DNA of 64,000 bases from Ostreococcus mediterraneus (taxonomy: Eukaryota > Chlorophyta > Mamiellophyceae > Mamiellales > Bathycoccaceae), in contig WMKK01000005.1 of assembly GCA_012295225.1 (NCBI GenBank), positions 803,404 through 867,403 on the forward strand, given 5' to 3'. Shown here in pieces: positions 40,766-50,216 of the stretch. Each line of letters starts with the position of its first letter. Within the stretch, counting starts at the first letter, position 1. Under the pieces are notes generated by a model. That model searched no databases. It was not told the DNA's origin and saw nothing but the letters and a program-made list of their open reading frames with translations. Both the position numbers and the translations under genes were made by a program.

Positions 40766-42097
40766 TTACAACATCTCGTTTCTAATTCTATCTAAAAGTT
40801 TCTTTTGTTCACTCGCGCTCTGTAAACGCACCAATCTCGCCTTGTACCGCTTAATCTCGTTCAACGCCTCCTTTGACAACACCGACATGTCCTCGCCACC
40901 GCCTTGATGGACGTCGCTGACGAATGCATCCATCACCACGTGCGACAATTCTTCTCGATCTTTACTAGCGTCAATCCATAAATACCGTCCCTCAGGTTCG
41001 CCGCGAAACCAAGTGTATTGACGCTTGGCGTACGCCCGCGTCACTTGCTGGGTTTCATCCACAAACGCGAGTAACGACTCGACATCAACGTCGATGTCAC
41101 CTCGACGCGCGCGCGAGAGGTACTCCATGGATTGCCTATACCCTATCGCCCGCGCCGCCGTGCACGAGTCCACCTCTACGCCGTTATTGAGCAGCATCGC
41201 CGCCTCATCGAGCATGCCGTCGCACACCATGTCCTCCACGCGAGCGTCAATACGTCGATACAACTCCACCCGAGGCACGCACATGAAAAAGCACCGAAAA
41301 TCATACGACGACGCGTTTCCCTCGCTCGCATGCGCCGACGCAAACGTGTTCATGTCTCGTCCACCGCTGGCGACGACGATTTCATACGCGCGCGTCAATC
41401 GATACCAATCATTCTCACTCAATCTTTCGGGCGTAACCGCGTCACCAGCATCGCGTAACGCATCACACGCCGCACTCCACCCTCCGCGTTTGCGTGCCGC
41501 CTCTATCGCCTCCATCGCCGCGCGTTTACCCTCCACCGTGCTCGCCGGCGCGCTCGGTTTCCCATTGGTTAAAAATCGTAAATACATCCCAGACCCGCCG
41601 ACGACAATCGGAACCTTACCCCTCGCGCGAATATCATCCAAGCACGCCATAGCATCGTCGTAATACTCCCCCGCCGCGTACTCCCGCAACGTCCCATCCC
41701 GAGCATTCGGCGTCGCCGCGATATCAAGCATGTGGTGCCGCGCCTCGAGGCGTTCGCGTTTGGTCACTTTACCCGACCCCACGTCGAGCGCGTCGTAGAC
41801 TTGCACCGAATCGCACGACACGATCTCACCGTTCATCGCGCGCGCCAGTGCGATGGCTAACGATGATTTCCCCGCCGCGGTCGGGCCGGCGAGCACGAGA
41901 ACCTTTGTCTGCGTCGGCGAATGCGAATGATGCGAATGCGAATGATGCGAATGCGCATCATTCATGGTTGACACGATGCCTCGACACCCACGACTCGCCC
42001 GTCGCGTGCGCGAGTGATGCGCGCGGACCGATGCGCGGACTTGCCCCGGTGTTGTCGTCAATCCTAACGCGCGTCCTAACGCACGCGACGCGCGCAT
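40766..42097 (-). CDS. tRNA dimethylallyltransferase (MiaA/IPT family)
   Basis: 443 aa from the ATG at 42097; an in-frame ATG at 41965 would give 399 aa. The P-loop VLVLAGPTAAGKSSLAIALA is followed by IVSCDSVQVYDALDVGSGK (the conserved Asp) and PIVVGGSGMYLRFLTNG, then AIGYRQSMEYL and TQQVTRAYAKRQYTWFR. These are the hallmarks of the enzyme that adds a dimethylallyl group to A37 of tRNAs. The N-terminal extension (MRASRALGRALGLTTTPGQV) is basic and hydroxylated, like an organelle transit peptide, and a His/Ser repeat (HSHHSHSHHSHS) sits just before the core. The two start codons could give organellar and cytosolic forms. No C-terminal zinc finger is seen. Confidence 0.92.
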   Translation of the reverse strand: MRASRALGRALGLTTTPGQVRASVRAHHSRTRRASRGCRGIVSTMNDAHSHHSHSHHSHSPTQTKVLVLAGPTAAGKSSLAIALARAMNGEIVSCDSVQVYDALDVGSGKVTKRERLEARHHMLDIAATPNARDGTLREYAAGEYYDDAMACLDDIRARGKVPIVVGGSGMYLRFLTNGKPSAPASTVEGKRAAMEAIEAARKRGGWSAACDALRDAGDAVTPERLSENDWYRLTRAYEIVVASGGRDMNTFASAHASEGNASSYDFRCFFMCVPRVELYRRIDARVEDMVCDGMLDEAAMLLNNGVEVDSCTAARAIGYRQSMEYLSRARRGDIDVDVESLLAFVDETQQVTRAYAKRQYTWFRGEPEGRYLWIDASKDREELSHVVMDAFVSDVHQGGGEDMSVLSKEALNEIKRYKARLVRLQSASEQKKLLDRIRNEML

Positions 42098-42143
42098 GGA
42101 CCACCGATGCGCGCGCGCGAGTGACGACACGAGACTTTACACC

Positions 42144-43574
42144 ATGTCGCGCGACGAAAGCGACGACGACGACGACGAGAGCGAAAGCGACGACGGCGTC
42201 GACGACGGCGTGACGCTGTGCTACGCCGGTCGACTGTCACGCACCACCGCGGACGACGACGACGACGACGACGACGACGGCGATGCGTTGACGTTTGCCC
42301 GACGAGGCGCGCTCGAGGTGCACAAGGTTGGCGGCGCCCCGTTGGTGTGGTTTCACGCCGCACGCGACGACGAGGAGAGCGAGGTGGACACGCGAATGGG
42401 GGACGACGACGTCGTTCCCGTGTGTGCGTCGTGTTCGATGACGATGACGCTGGTGATGCAGACGTATGCGCCGAGGAGGACGGGGGAGGCGCGGGCGGTG
42501 TACGCGTACGCGTGCGCGAGAGGCGCGTGCGACGGGGCGCTCGGAGGGCGGTGGGCGTGCGTGCGAGCGCAACAGAGACGGAGTCGTGGTATCGATGATG
42601 ATGGTGGTGGTGGTGACGACGATGGTGACGGTGATGGATGCGATGAGGACGAGGTTCGAGGCGCGGCGCGCGAGACGGGTGTGGTGGAACGAGCGCCGGC
42701 GATGGAGGATACGTGGGATGATCCTGGGGCGAGTGAATGGTGTGATGACGGTGATGTCGATGCGTTGAGTGTGGAATTAGATGCCATGCTTGCCACGACG
42801 GCGACGGCAACGACTACGGCGGCGGCAAGGGTAACAACAAAGAAGAAATTGAAAACGCGTCGCGAGCCGAAATCACAGGCAGATGTCAAAGCCGTGGCGC
42901 GATTGAATGCTGCACGCGCGGCGTACAACGAGCGGTGTTCGCACCAATTCGTAGAATACTTTCTCGTCGCCGAGGATGAGCCTGCGGGGACGATGTCGCT
43001 GTCGGCACGCGACGCCGCACGCGCGGACGCGCTGTTGGCCAAATACGCCGAGAACGAAGGCGTGGCGGTGCGCGACATCGTCGCGCCGCGCTCGGGCGCG
43101 GCTGACGCAAGCGAAGAAGACTGGACGGGCGAAGGATACGAGGTTGGTGAAGCTGCGCACGCGGATGACGCGTATTTAAAGTTTCACAAACGTTTACAGC
43201 GTGCGCCCGAACAGTGCATGCGATACTCTGCCCGCGGTGCGCCAGTCATTTGGCCGCTGAAGAATCCGCCAAAGCCAAAACCGTGCGAGCGCTGCAACAA
43301 GATGCGCGTGTGCGAGCTTCAACTCACTCCTGCGCTCATACGTGACGTTGAAGACGCGTTGGGCATGTATAAAGGTGACCGGACGCATCTCGCCAGCGAA
43401 GACGAACTGCTCGCTTGGGATTGGCAAACGGTGTGCGTGTTTACGTGCCCGGATTCGTGTTGGAGCGGCGCGGACGCTGGGGACGACGGCATCGAATACG
43501 TTCGCGAACAAATTGAAGTCGCAGAGAGCGAAGCGAGTAGAGACGCTTTGCTCAAAGCATTAGCCATGGAATAG
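42144..43574 (+). CDS. PDCD2/TSR4-like protein
   Basis: 476 aa from ATG 42144 (context ACCATGT); an in-frame ATG at 42096 would add 16 residues. The N-terminus has CYAGRLSRTT and a Cys-rich VCASCSMTMTLVMQTYAP ... CARGACDG that fits the first half of the family's zinc-binding fold. The C-terminal PDCD2_C domain is clear: YLKFHKRLQRAPEQCMRYS, WPLKNPPKPKPCERCNKMRV (CxxC) and ELQLTPALIRDVE, ending in a CVFTCPDSCW region. Yeast Tsr4 is a dedicated chaperone for ribosomal protein uS5 (Rps2), so a role in 40S assembly is likely. Long acidic and Gly-Asp insertions separate the halves. Confidence 0.85.
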   Translation: MSRDESDDDDDESESDDGVDDGVTLCYAGRLSRTTADDDDDDDDDGDALTFARRGALEVHKVGGAPLVWFHAARDDEESEVDTRMGDDDVVPVCASCSMTMTLVMQTYAPRRTGEARAVYAYACARGACDGALGGRWACVRAQQRRSRGIDDDGGGGDDDGDGDGCDEDEVRGAARETGVVERAPAMEDTWDDPGASEWCDDGDVDALSVELDAMLATTATATTTAAARVTTKKKLKTRREPKSQADVKAVARLNAARAAYNERCSHQFVEYFLVAEDEPAGTMSLSARDAARADALLAKYAENEGVAVRDIVAPRSGAADASEEDWTGEGYEVGEAAHADDAYLKFHKRLQRAPEQCMRYSARGAPVIWPLKNPPKPKPCERCNKMRVCELQLTPALIRDVEDALGMYKGDRTHLASEDELLAWDWQTVCVFTCPDSCWSGADAGDDGIEYVREQIEVAESEASRDALLKALAME

Positions 43575-43693
43575 CCATCGTGTAAACACATAGAAGACTC
43601 GTGTGAGTTAAAAAATCACTCGAACTCGTGCGCGCGTCCAAGCCTCATTCCCCGACGCGCGCGATAGCGCCCGTCGGCGAATCAACGCCCACC

Positions 43694-44044
43694 ATGAAAT
43701 GGACGGCGGCGAACATCGCGCGTTCGATTGGCTTGTTCGTCCTCGCGGGTGTCGGTGAAATTGGTGGCTCGTACTTGGTCTGGAAGACGTTCAAGTTGAA
43801 ACAGCACTGGGCGTACGCCGCGTTAGGCGTCGCCGTGCTCTTCGCATACGCGATGACATTCATTGGACAGCCCATGGATGACTTTGGTCGCCTACTTGCG
43901 GTCTATGGCGGGTTTTTTATAGCCATGAGCTACGTGTTTGGGTACGTCGTTGACGGGTTTAAGCCAGACGTTGGCGACGTCGTCGGCGCGAGCGTTGCGC
44001 TCGCGGGCGTCCTCATCATTATGCTGTACCCTCGAGCGACGTGA
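43694..44044 (+). CDS. YnfA/UPF0060 family small membrane protein
   Basis: 116 aa, four predicted TM helices: IGLFVLAGVGEIGGSYLVW (about 11-29), HWAYAALGVAVLFAYAMTF (about 38-56), LLAVYGGFFIAMSYVFGYVV (about 66-85) and DVVGASVALAGVLIIML (about 94-111). The conserved features A-G-x-x-E-I-x-x, AVYGGxFI and VDGxKPxxxD-x-x-GAxxAL are those of bacterial YnfA/UPF0060 proteins, small DMT/SMR-like membrane proteins. Function in algae is unknown; relation to small multidrug exporters is only structural. The family is mainly bacterial, so transfer is possible. The ATG context is ACCATGA. An upstream open stretch to 43628 starts with GTG only. Confidence 0.85.
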   Translation: MKWTAANIARSIGLFVLAGVGEIGGSYLVWKTFKLKQHWAYAALGVAVLFAYAMTFIGQPMDDFGRLLAVYGGFFIAMSYVFGYVVDGFKPDVGDVVGASVALAGVLIIMLYPRAT

Positions 44045-44139
44045 GGAGCGTAGTAAAACAACGATGTACACTAAAACTTGTACTGTAATCCTAGGAGCAT
44101 TCTAAAATATTTTACAACAGAACGTCGCGCTCGCAAGCC

Positions 44140-45075
44140 TCACATGAACGGCTTGAACGCGCGCGGACGAATTTCAATTTTACTCTTACACCAAGGACAA
44201 CGACGTTTGGCTTTGGGGACTTGCCATACTCGCTGTGCGCAGTCTCCACACTGTCTGACGTGCTGACACGGATAGAACATGTATCGATGTACGCCTTCAT
44301 CGTCGTCAAAAGCCGTCAGACAAATGCCACACTCTTCGTGATTGCCGGACATCACGCGCAAGTCAAACGCAATTCTCGACGGCGCGCCACCCTCAACATC
44401 CTCTACGGCTTTATCTACATCTACATCGTCCGTACCACCCGCATCGACACCGTCACCTCCATCACATGCGTTCAATCTATCATTCACGGGCGCCGCAAAG
44501 TCTGTTTGCGTCTCCGCGTGCACCATCGTCGTCGACTGTCGCTCCGCCGCCGACGCTCCGCCGATATTCTTCACGAACGCCTTCATGGTTCCGCCTACGT
44601 TTGACGTATCGAGCAACACCCCACGATTGCGTTTCCTTTCACGGTCGCGAAACAGCGCGCCTCTGTGCGCGGCGGCCGTCGTCGTCGTCGTCGTCGTCTC
44701 GCCTCCGCGAGCCGCGGCTCTACTGGTGTCCTCCACGTCACCGCTCACCCGCCGTGCGTTCGGTCGAGCGGATGCGCCGCCGTCATACCCATGCCCTCGC
44801 GTTGCCTCTATCGATGCCTTCGCCGACGTCGTCGCATTCGCCTGCGTCGCGTTCAGGCAGTGGTCGACGTGCGCAGCCACGAGGGCAATGTGCACGCTCT
44901 TCCCGCACACCGGACACGACGCCAAGCGCGACGCCGTGGATGAAAACATGATGCTGATCACCACGCACGCGTGCGTTGAAAACGTGCACACACGCTCGTC
45001 TCTCGCGTGCGCGCAGCTTGTGGCCCGACGCGGTGTGCGGTGTGACGCGCGCGAGAGACGTGCGAGTGTACACAT
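44140..45075 (-). CDS. UBZ and RING finger protein (probable E3 ligase)
   Basis: 311 aa from ATG 45075; a second in-frame ATG at 44949 (269 aa) sits just before the first domain. An N-terminal Rad18-type UBZ-like zinc knuckle is visible: LASCPVCGKSVHIALVAAHVDHCL (C-x2-C ... H-x3-C). After a disordered Ser/Thr/Arg region, the C-terminus is a C3HC4 RING: ECGICLTAF ... MFYPCQHVRQCGDCAQRVW ... RRCPWCKSKIEI, ending FKPFM. UBZ plus RING suggests an E3 ligase that recognises ubiquitinated partners. Substrate is unknown. It is convergent with the YnfA-type gene, 95 bp between stops. Confidence 0.75.
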   Translation of the reverse strand: MCTLARLSRASHRTPRRATSCAHARDERVCTFSTHACVVISIMFSSTASRLASCPVCGKSVHIALVAAHVDHCLNATQANATTSAKASIEATRGHGYDGGASARPNARRVSGDVEDTSRAAARGGETTTTTTTAAAHRGALFRDRERKRNRGVLLDTSNVGGTMKAFVKNIGGASAAERQSTTMVHAETQTDFAAPVNDRLNACDGGDGVDAGGTDDVDVDKAVEDVEGGAPSRIAFDLRVMSGNHEECGICLTAFDDDEGVHRYMFYPCQHVRQCGDCAQRVWQVPKAKRRCPWCKSKIEIRPRAFKPFM

Positions 45076-45413
45076 TTTCAAACGCGCGCGCAGCTGTCAG
45101 AGTCAAAAGTCGAGACGCGGCGGTGGAGGAGGCATCGACGTGACGGACATTTGTTGTATTACAACGTCATGCGTTATTAATTATTATTGTTATTGGGTTA
45201 TCAACACGTGGTAAATTCAGAACAACTCGTAAGTGAAAATTGAACAACTCGTAAGACAAAGCAACCCGTTCGACGGCGACGGGCGCGAAAAATGTGGGAC
45301 ACTCACGCCCCGCCTCATCGACTCAAAGCATACTTGTGTCGGCAATTCGTAAATAGATAAGGGAGTATTATTGTATTATTGTTCGTGGACTTGAGCCTGC
45401 TTGATAATATAAT
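45076..45413. other. Intergenic region with AT-rich stretch and short direct repeat
   Basis: 338 bp between the RING gene start and the BCCT stop. It includes an AT-rich tract (about 45176-45195) and two copies of gaacaactcgtaag about 24 bp apart (near 45219 and 45242). It presumably holds the RING promoter and the BCCT 3' end. No gene is seen. Confidence 0.45.
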
Positions 45414-48011
45414 TTAGGCAGTCTTGTCCGAAGCATCGGCTTCATGTTCCATTTGCGCGGCGCAGAATGGGTACATGAGCATGGCGCACGAGTAATCTTC
45501 CATGACGTTACCCGCGACGTTGCGGGCCTCTCTCAATCGTCGGCGCAAGCCAGCGAGTTTGAAGCAGAAGATGCAGATCATGAGCCACGCGATGGTGTGC
45601 GTACCGGCACCAGCGCCAGTAGCGGCGAGGAGGCCGATCCACAAGTACACCAATGCAGTCATGAGCGCGCCGTAAAACGTAGACGTGCGTTCGTCGTCGC
45701 CCACTGCCAAGTGAGATTTGCGGACGGCATCAAACGGGTATAGCAGACCCTTAGCGACTGAAACGAGACGCGCTTTTTGGTCGGGCGCGTTGGCACCACC
45801 AGTTTCAGGCTTGAAGGCTTCCAAAAAGTCAAAGATGCAGGTGTTGAAACCTCTGCGAGTGTTGACGAGTTCGCCGCTTTCTTCCTTGAGCACGCGCCAG
45901 AGCGCAACCATCATAAAGTTGATGGCGAGCGTGTACGGTAAACCAGCGACAATGGAAATGCTTCGGACAGCTTTAAGACCGCCTTCGGTACCCATGGTGA
46001 CGAGAGCTTGCGCAAGAGCGCCTTCGGTGCACGCCCAGTAGATCTTTTGGAACGGCGGCGGCGCTTCGTAACCTTGGGATGAAACGAGATCGTCGACGTA
46101 CGATCCAGAGTCTGAAGACGTAACGAAGTACAAGATGACTCCAACGAGAATCAAAAGCTGGAACCAACGCGACAAGGACCCGTACGGTTCGACCATATCA
46201 AGAATTTGGTCGTTACCAGCGCGGCAAGCCAACGCGTAGTAACCTTGATTCGCCAACTCAATGGCGGCGGAGGACGATGGCTGTGAAGTCGTGTAACCCA
46301 TTTTGGCACAGTCAACGGCACCAGTCTCCCAGTCAACGGCACCAGAGTCATTACCAAGAGCCAATTCGGCGACTCGTTGCATCTTGATGCCGAGCGTACC
46401 GAGGACGGTAAGGAAGAAGAAACCGAAGATGCAGGGGGCGATGAACGCGCCCATGATGACTTGTTGCACAGTGCGGCCGCGAGAAATGCGGGCGATAAAC
46501 ATGCCGACGAACGGCGCCCAAGAGATCCACCAGCCCCAGTAGAAGATGGTCCAGTAATCGATCCACTGAGCACCGGTAGTAGAACCCCAGGCCGTCGCGA
46601 TATTGTTGGCTGTAATCGTAGTATTCGCGACCAACATTGTGGTGCCAGCTTCACCCGCCGTGTAGGCAGCCGTGGCAGCCTGAATGGCGTCATAGGCACC
46701 AGTGCGTCCCCAGGTAAGGTAGGCCATGGTCTTGGAGCCCCATCCGTTGTCGGCTCGAGTGACGACACCGGTCCATTGGGGCCACGTGTCGCAGTCCCAG
46801 CCGAGAACGGTGATCCATTGAAGGTAGTGACCCATCGACTGCACGAAGGAGTTCATCAAGAAGAACGGAGAATCGGCGAGAACCAAAGAGAACAAGAAAA
46901 TCAAACCAATTGAAAAGGTGATTTGAGATAAGTTCTTGATACCAACCTTCAAGCCGCACAGAACCGAAGTAGTTGCGGCTGCGGTGATGCACCAAATGAT
47001 CAAGCTTTTCACAGTTTCGCTGTCCGCGTTAATGTTGTGATTCAAGCGGTTCATCGTGGTGGCGATGACACCAACACCGAGACCAAGAGACGTGCAAACA
47101 CCAAAAGTGGTGCATGCAATAGAAAGAGCATCGATGAGATCACCAACCAAACCATAGATGTTTTCACCCAAAACCGGGTAGAAGGCGGAGCGAATGGTCA
47201 TCGGACGTCCTTGACGGTAGCACACGACGCCGAGAGTCAACGCGACGGTGACGTACGGAATCCACGCATGAAGACCCCAGTGAAACAGCGTGATGAGGAT
47301 CGCTTGCTGAGCGCGTTGATCATCGTTGTCAAACGGGATCTTCTTTGCAGCGTAGCCAGTGCCACGGTAGTACCCCATCGGTTCTTGCACGCCGAGGGAG
47401 TACAGACCGACGCCGATGCCGCACGCGAAAAGCATGGAAAACCATTCGTAATCGCCGAATGCCGGTTCTTCGTCATCCTTACCGAGCTTGATGTGGCGGT
47501 ACTTGGTGAATAGCAAACCCAAGACGAAGACAAACCACACGTCTTGCGTGCCGATGTACAGCCACGTAAAGTTGATTGTCACCCACGACTGCCAATCGCC
47601 CACTTCTGATTGAGTGTTCGAACCGCCAGCCATGGCCCAAATGATGAAACCCCACAACACAACGGATGCCAACAAAGATGTCACCCAGTTACATCGCAAA
47701 ACCTACGAATGTATGCACTCCTTGTCAGTCTCACGCGCACGCATGTAGTCACCCGCCAAGTAAATAAATGATGACGTGAATAAATCCTTGAATTCAGCGC
47801 ACAAGGGGTACGAACAATCGCGCTCGTACATCAGTCGCGACATCGATCATCGCTCGCGCACGCGCGCAAACAACTCCACACATACCGGTTTGCCTGCAAT
47901 ATCCAACGCCAACCATCGACTCGGGCGAATAAAACGCAGCGCGTTCTGTTCTTGCTTAAAGTCGAGCGGGTCGTTCGCCGGCGCCTTCGCGGGCGCGTTC
48001 GCCCCGCTCAT
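45414..48011 (-). CDS. BCCT-family (betaine/choline/carnitine) transporter, two exons
   Basis: My model has exon 1 at 48011-47886 (42 codons) and exon 2 at 47702-45414, giving 804 aa. Exon 2 encodes about twelve TM helices. It holds the BCCT signature DYWTIFYWGWWISWAPFVG and the following MFIARISRGRTVQQ, and also FACGIGVGLYSLGVQEPM. The family moves quaternary ammonium compounds (glycine betaine, choline, DMSP-like osmolytes) with Na+ or H+. In marine picoalgae a compatible-solute role is plausible; substrate is not shown. The frame in exon 2 has no ATG at its 5' end and runs into a TAG, so an upstream exon is required. Exon 1 gives MSGANAPAKAPANDPLDFKQ ... DIAGKP joined to VLRCNWVTS. An unusually long TM7-TM8 loop is rich in Thr/Ala. 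Confidence 0.9.
47703..47885 (-). other. BCCT intron (183 bp)
   Basis: Minus strand: donor CCG|GTATGT, acceptor cattcgtag|GTTTTG, with a CTGAC branch motif (gagactgacaagg) about 25 bp before the acceptor. Phase 0 on both sides. Confidence 0.8.
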
Positions 48012-48625
48012 GCCTGCGTGTGTGTCGTCGTCGCGTGTGCGCGTTCAAACCCACGCGTGTACGTGCGATAAATACAGGAATTAATCCGTCGTAAAAACCC
48101 CTCGCGCGCGTCACTCGCTGTAGCGCGTCGCCCTACGCGCGTGCGTGCGTCAGTGCGGTGCGCGCGTCCGCCGACCGTCACCGCGGGTGGCCGACCGCGA
48201 GATATTTTGGTGCGTCAACGGGGACTGGGTATCCCTGGTCGTGATTGGTCAAAACCACCCCCACACCCCCACACCCCACACACCCCCATGCTGACGAGGA
48301 CGCTCGGTAGCCGATGCCAGCGCACGCCAGAGGGACGATGGCGATCGCCGACCGAGGGTTCGGTGTCGCACCGATCGCGCCTATTGGACGTGGGTATGAA
48401 CCATATACGTACGTAGGCCTCGCTTTATGTCGTGTGTTTCACCCGAGGTCACGTCGTCGCTCTGTGTGTGTCGCACACCCTATCTGTCGTTCTCGGGCAC
48501 ACCGTGCGCCAATCGCCCCTCCATCGCGCGTATCGCGCGATCGCGCATCGACGACGGACGCGTGTGACGCACGACGCGCGACACGGCGACACGGCGACGC
48601 GCGTGCGTGACACGGCGAGGGTGTG
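48012..48625. promoter_or_regulatory. Divergent intergenic region, BCCT / FLU, with C-rich tract
   Basis: 614 bp between divergent starts, one of the longest gaps here. It contains a strongly C-rich tract at about 48251-48290 made of ccccca-type blocks, with at least four runs of four or more C, so the minus strand has four G-runs. A TATA-like or other core element is not obvious. Short open frames on both strands are Arg/His-rich and not gene-like. Confidence 0.5.
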
Positions 48626-49723
48626 ATGACGATGACGACGACGACGACGATGATGCGCGTGACGACGACGACCGGGGCGTCGACGTCGCGCGTAACCTCG
48701 ACGTCGGTGACGGCGCGGAGTGGTCGGATTAGTGGTGGTGCGAATATCCCGATGACGACGACGACGACGACGACGTGGAAGGGACGTGGACGGGTGTGCG
48801 TGACGCGCGCGAGCGCGAACGAACGCGAAGATATAGATGCGTGCGATGGTGTCGCGCGCGCGAGGGAAGATGGAGGAGGAGGAGGACGACGACGCGCGTT
48901 TTTGGCGTCGGCGTTGGCTGGGGTCGCGTCGGCGGCGGTGGCGGGACGACGCGCGGCGGTGGCGGCGACGTCCAAGGCGTTGCCGTCGTTGCCGCAAGAA
49001 CTCACCGAGCCCGATAAGGTGTTCAGTGAGGACTTTGACGTGCAGTTTGCGGGCTTGGAAGTCGATCACAAAAACTTGATCTACGCGTTGATTTTCGGAC
49101 AGACGATTGGATTTATCGGCTCCGCCGTGGGCGGCGCCGAGGCTAAGAAGCGCGCGTTGGAGATTGAACGTCTTAACGCCACGTTATTAAAGGTGAACAA
49201 AGAAGTTCGTAAGGAACTGCGTTCGAGCCAAGGTCGCAAGGTGCCCACGCCTGACGCCACGGCTGATTCCATGGATGACGGTAACAACGAAGCCGTGGCG
49301 AAGATCATCGCACTGTTGAAGTTGGGAAAAGGCAAGTTGAAACAACACGGCCCTGAAGAGGCGTACACGGTGTTTTCTGATGCGTTGGCGTTGATCAAGG
49401 CTAACGCTGACTGCTTGAATGAACCGTGGAAGGCGGTGAGAAAAGCTGAACGCGGCTTGGGCGCGGCGTGCTCGCGCCTGAAAAAGTACGACGAGGCGCT
49501 CACGCACATGAAGACGGTGTTAGAGTTGAGCAACACGCATCAAGACACCACGGTGGCGACTGATGCATACGGCATCATCGCGGATATCTACGCCGAGATG
49601 GATCAGCTCGAAGTCGCCGCGGACTGGTACGACAAATACTTCAAGGCGCTCGCGGCTGAAGACGCAAAGGATGGTTCGCCGTCCACGGCGTCGGCGTCAA
49701 ACAAGGGCGCCGCCGCGCGTTAA
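48626..49723 (+). CDS. FLU: FLU: TPR regulator of tetrapyrrole synthesis
   Basis: 365 aa from ATG 48626. Residues 1-70 are Thr/Ser/Arg-rich and fit a plastid transit peptide. GRRRAFLASALAGVASAAVA at about 87-106 looks like a twin-Arg or thylakoid-transfer hydrophobic segment. A membrane span follows (YALIFGQTIGFIGSAVGG), then AKKRALEIERLNATLLKVNK, a coiled coil that matches FLU. The C-terminal TPR units are KLGKGKLKQHGPEEAYTVFS, GLGAACSRLKKYDEALTHM and DAYGIIADIYAEMDQLEVAADWYDKY. FLU sits on thylakoid membranes and represses glutamyl-tRNA reductase in the dark, preventing protochlorophyllide build-up. Several neighbouring ATGs (48626, 48632 and on) make the exact start uncertain. Confidence 0.88.
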   Translation: MTMTTTTTMMRVTTTTGASTSRVTSTSVTARSGRISGGANIPMTTTTTTTWKGRGRVCVTRASANEREDIDACDGVARAREDGGGGGRRRAFLASALAGVASAAVAGRRAAVAATSKALPSLPQELTEPDKVFSEDFDVQFAGLEVDHKNLIYALIFGQTIGFIGSAVGGAEAKKRALEIERLNATLLKVNKEVRKELRSSQGRKVPTPDATADSMDDGNNEAVAKIIALLKLGKGKLKQHGPEEAYTVFSDALALIKANADCLNEPWKAVRKAERGLGAACSRLKKYDEALTHMKTVLELSNTHQDTTVATDAYGIIADIYAEMDQLEVAADWYDKYFKALAAEDAKDGSPSTASASNKGAAAR

Positions 49724-49781
49724 ACTCTAATACATGCGCATCTGCTTTGCTTTTTTTGACTCTTTTGCGTTAATTTAGTAT

Positions 49782-50193
49782 TCACACATGTGCCGGTCGT
49801 TTGTAATACACGAAGTGGTGCAAATATACTCGTACCTTTATACCAACGTTGGTAAAAAACGCATACGCGCAAGCGGCAACCACCGAGCAAAACCAAACCA
49901 TCCAACCGACGGCGGCACAATCGCACGCACCCCACCGATCACGTCGCGTGTCACGTGAATGACAACACGTGTGTTGCGTCCACCAACGTCGATAAACTTT
50001 CCGTGCTCTCATTCCTCGCGGCTGAATCCAAGCCGTCGTCTGTGTACGCGTCGTCATCCGTGCCGCGCACCAACATTTCTCCTCGCGACGAACGCGCGCG
50101 AAACGTGTACGAACACCCACGAATCCGTGCGACGACGGGCGCATAGGCAAACAGGCGTTTGTTTGCAACAACGAACGACTCAAGAGCGCGCAT
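49782..50193 (-). CDS. Possible small gene with C-terminal TM (frames need joining)
   Basis: Low-confidence candidate. From an ATG at 50193 one frame runs 80 codons to a stop at about 49951. Its composition is gene-like (MRALESFVVANKRLFAYAPV ... GTDDDAYTDDGLDS), unlike the Arg-rich shadow frames nearby. A second minus frame then encodes a strongly hydrophobic stretch, VGWMVWFCSVVAACAYAFF, ending at about 49782. Joining them would need a short intron near 49900-49960, whose sites I cannot fix. The layout (23 bp head-to-head with the next gene) mirrors other pairs in this window. No family is recognised, and it may not be real. Confidence 0.3.
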
Positions 50194-50216
50194 TGACGCG
50201 AACATCAGCGCACGCG

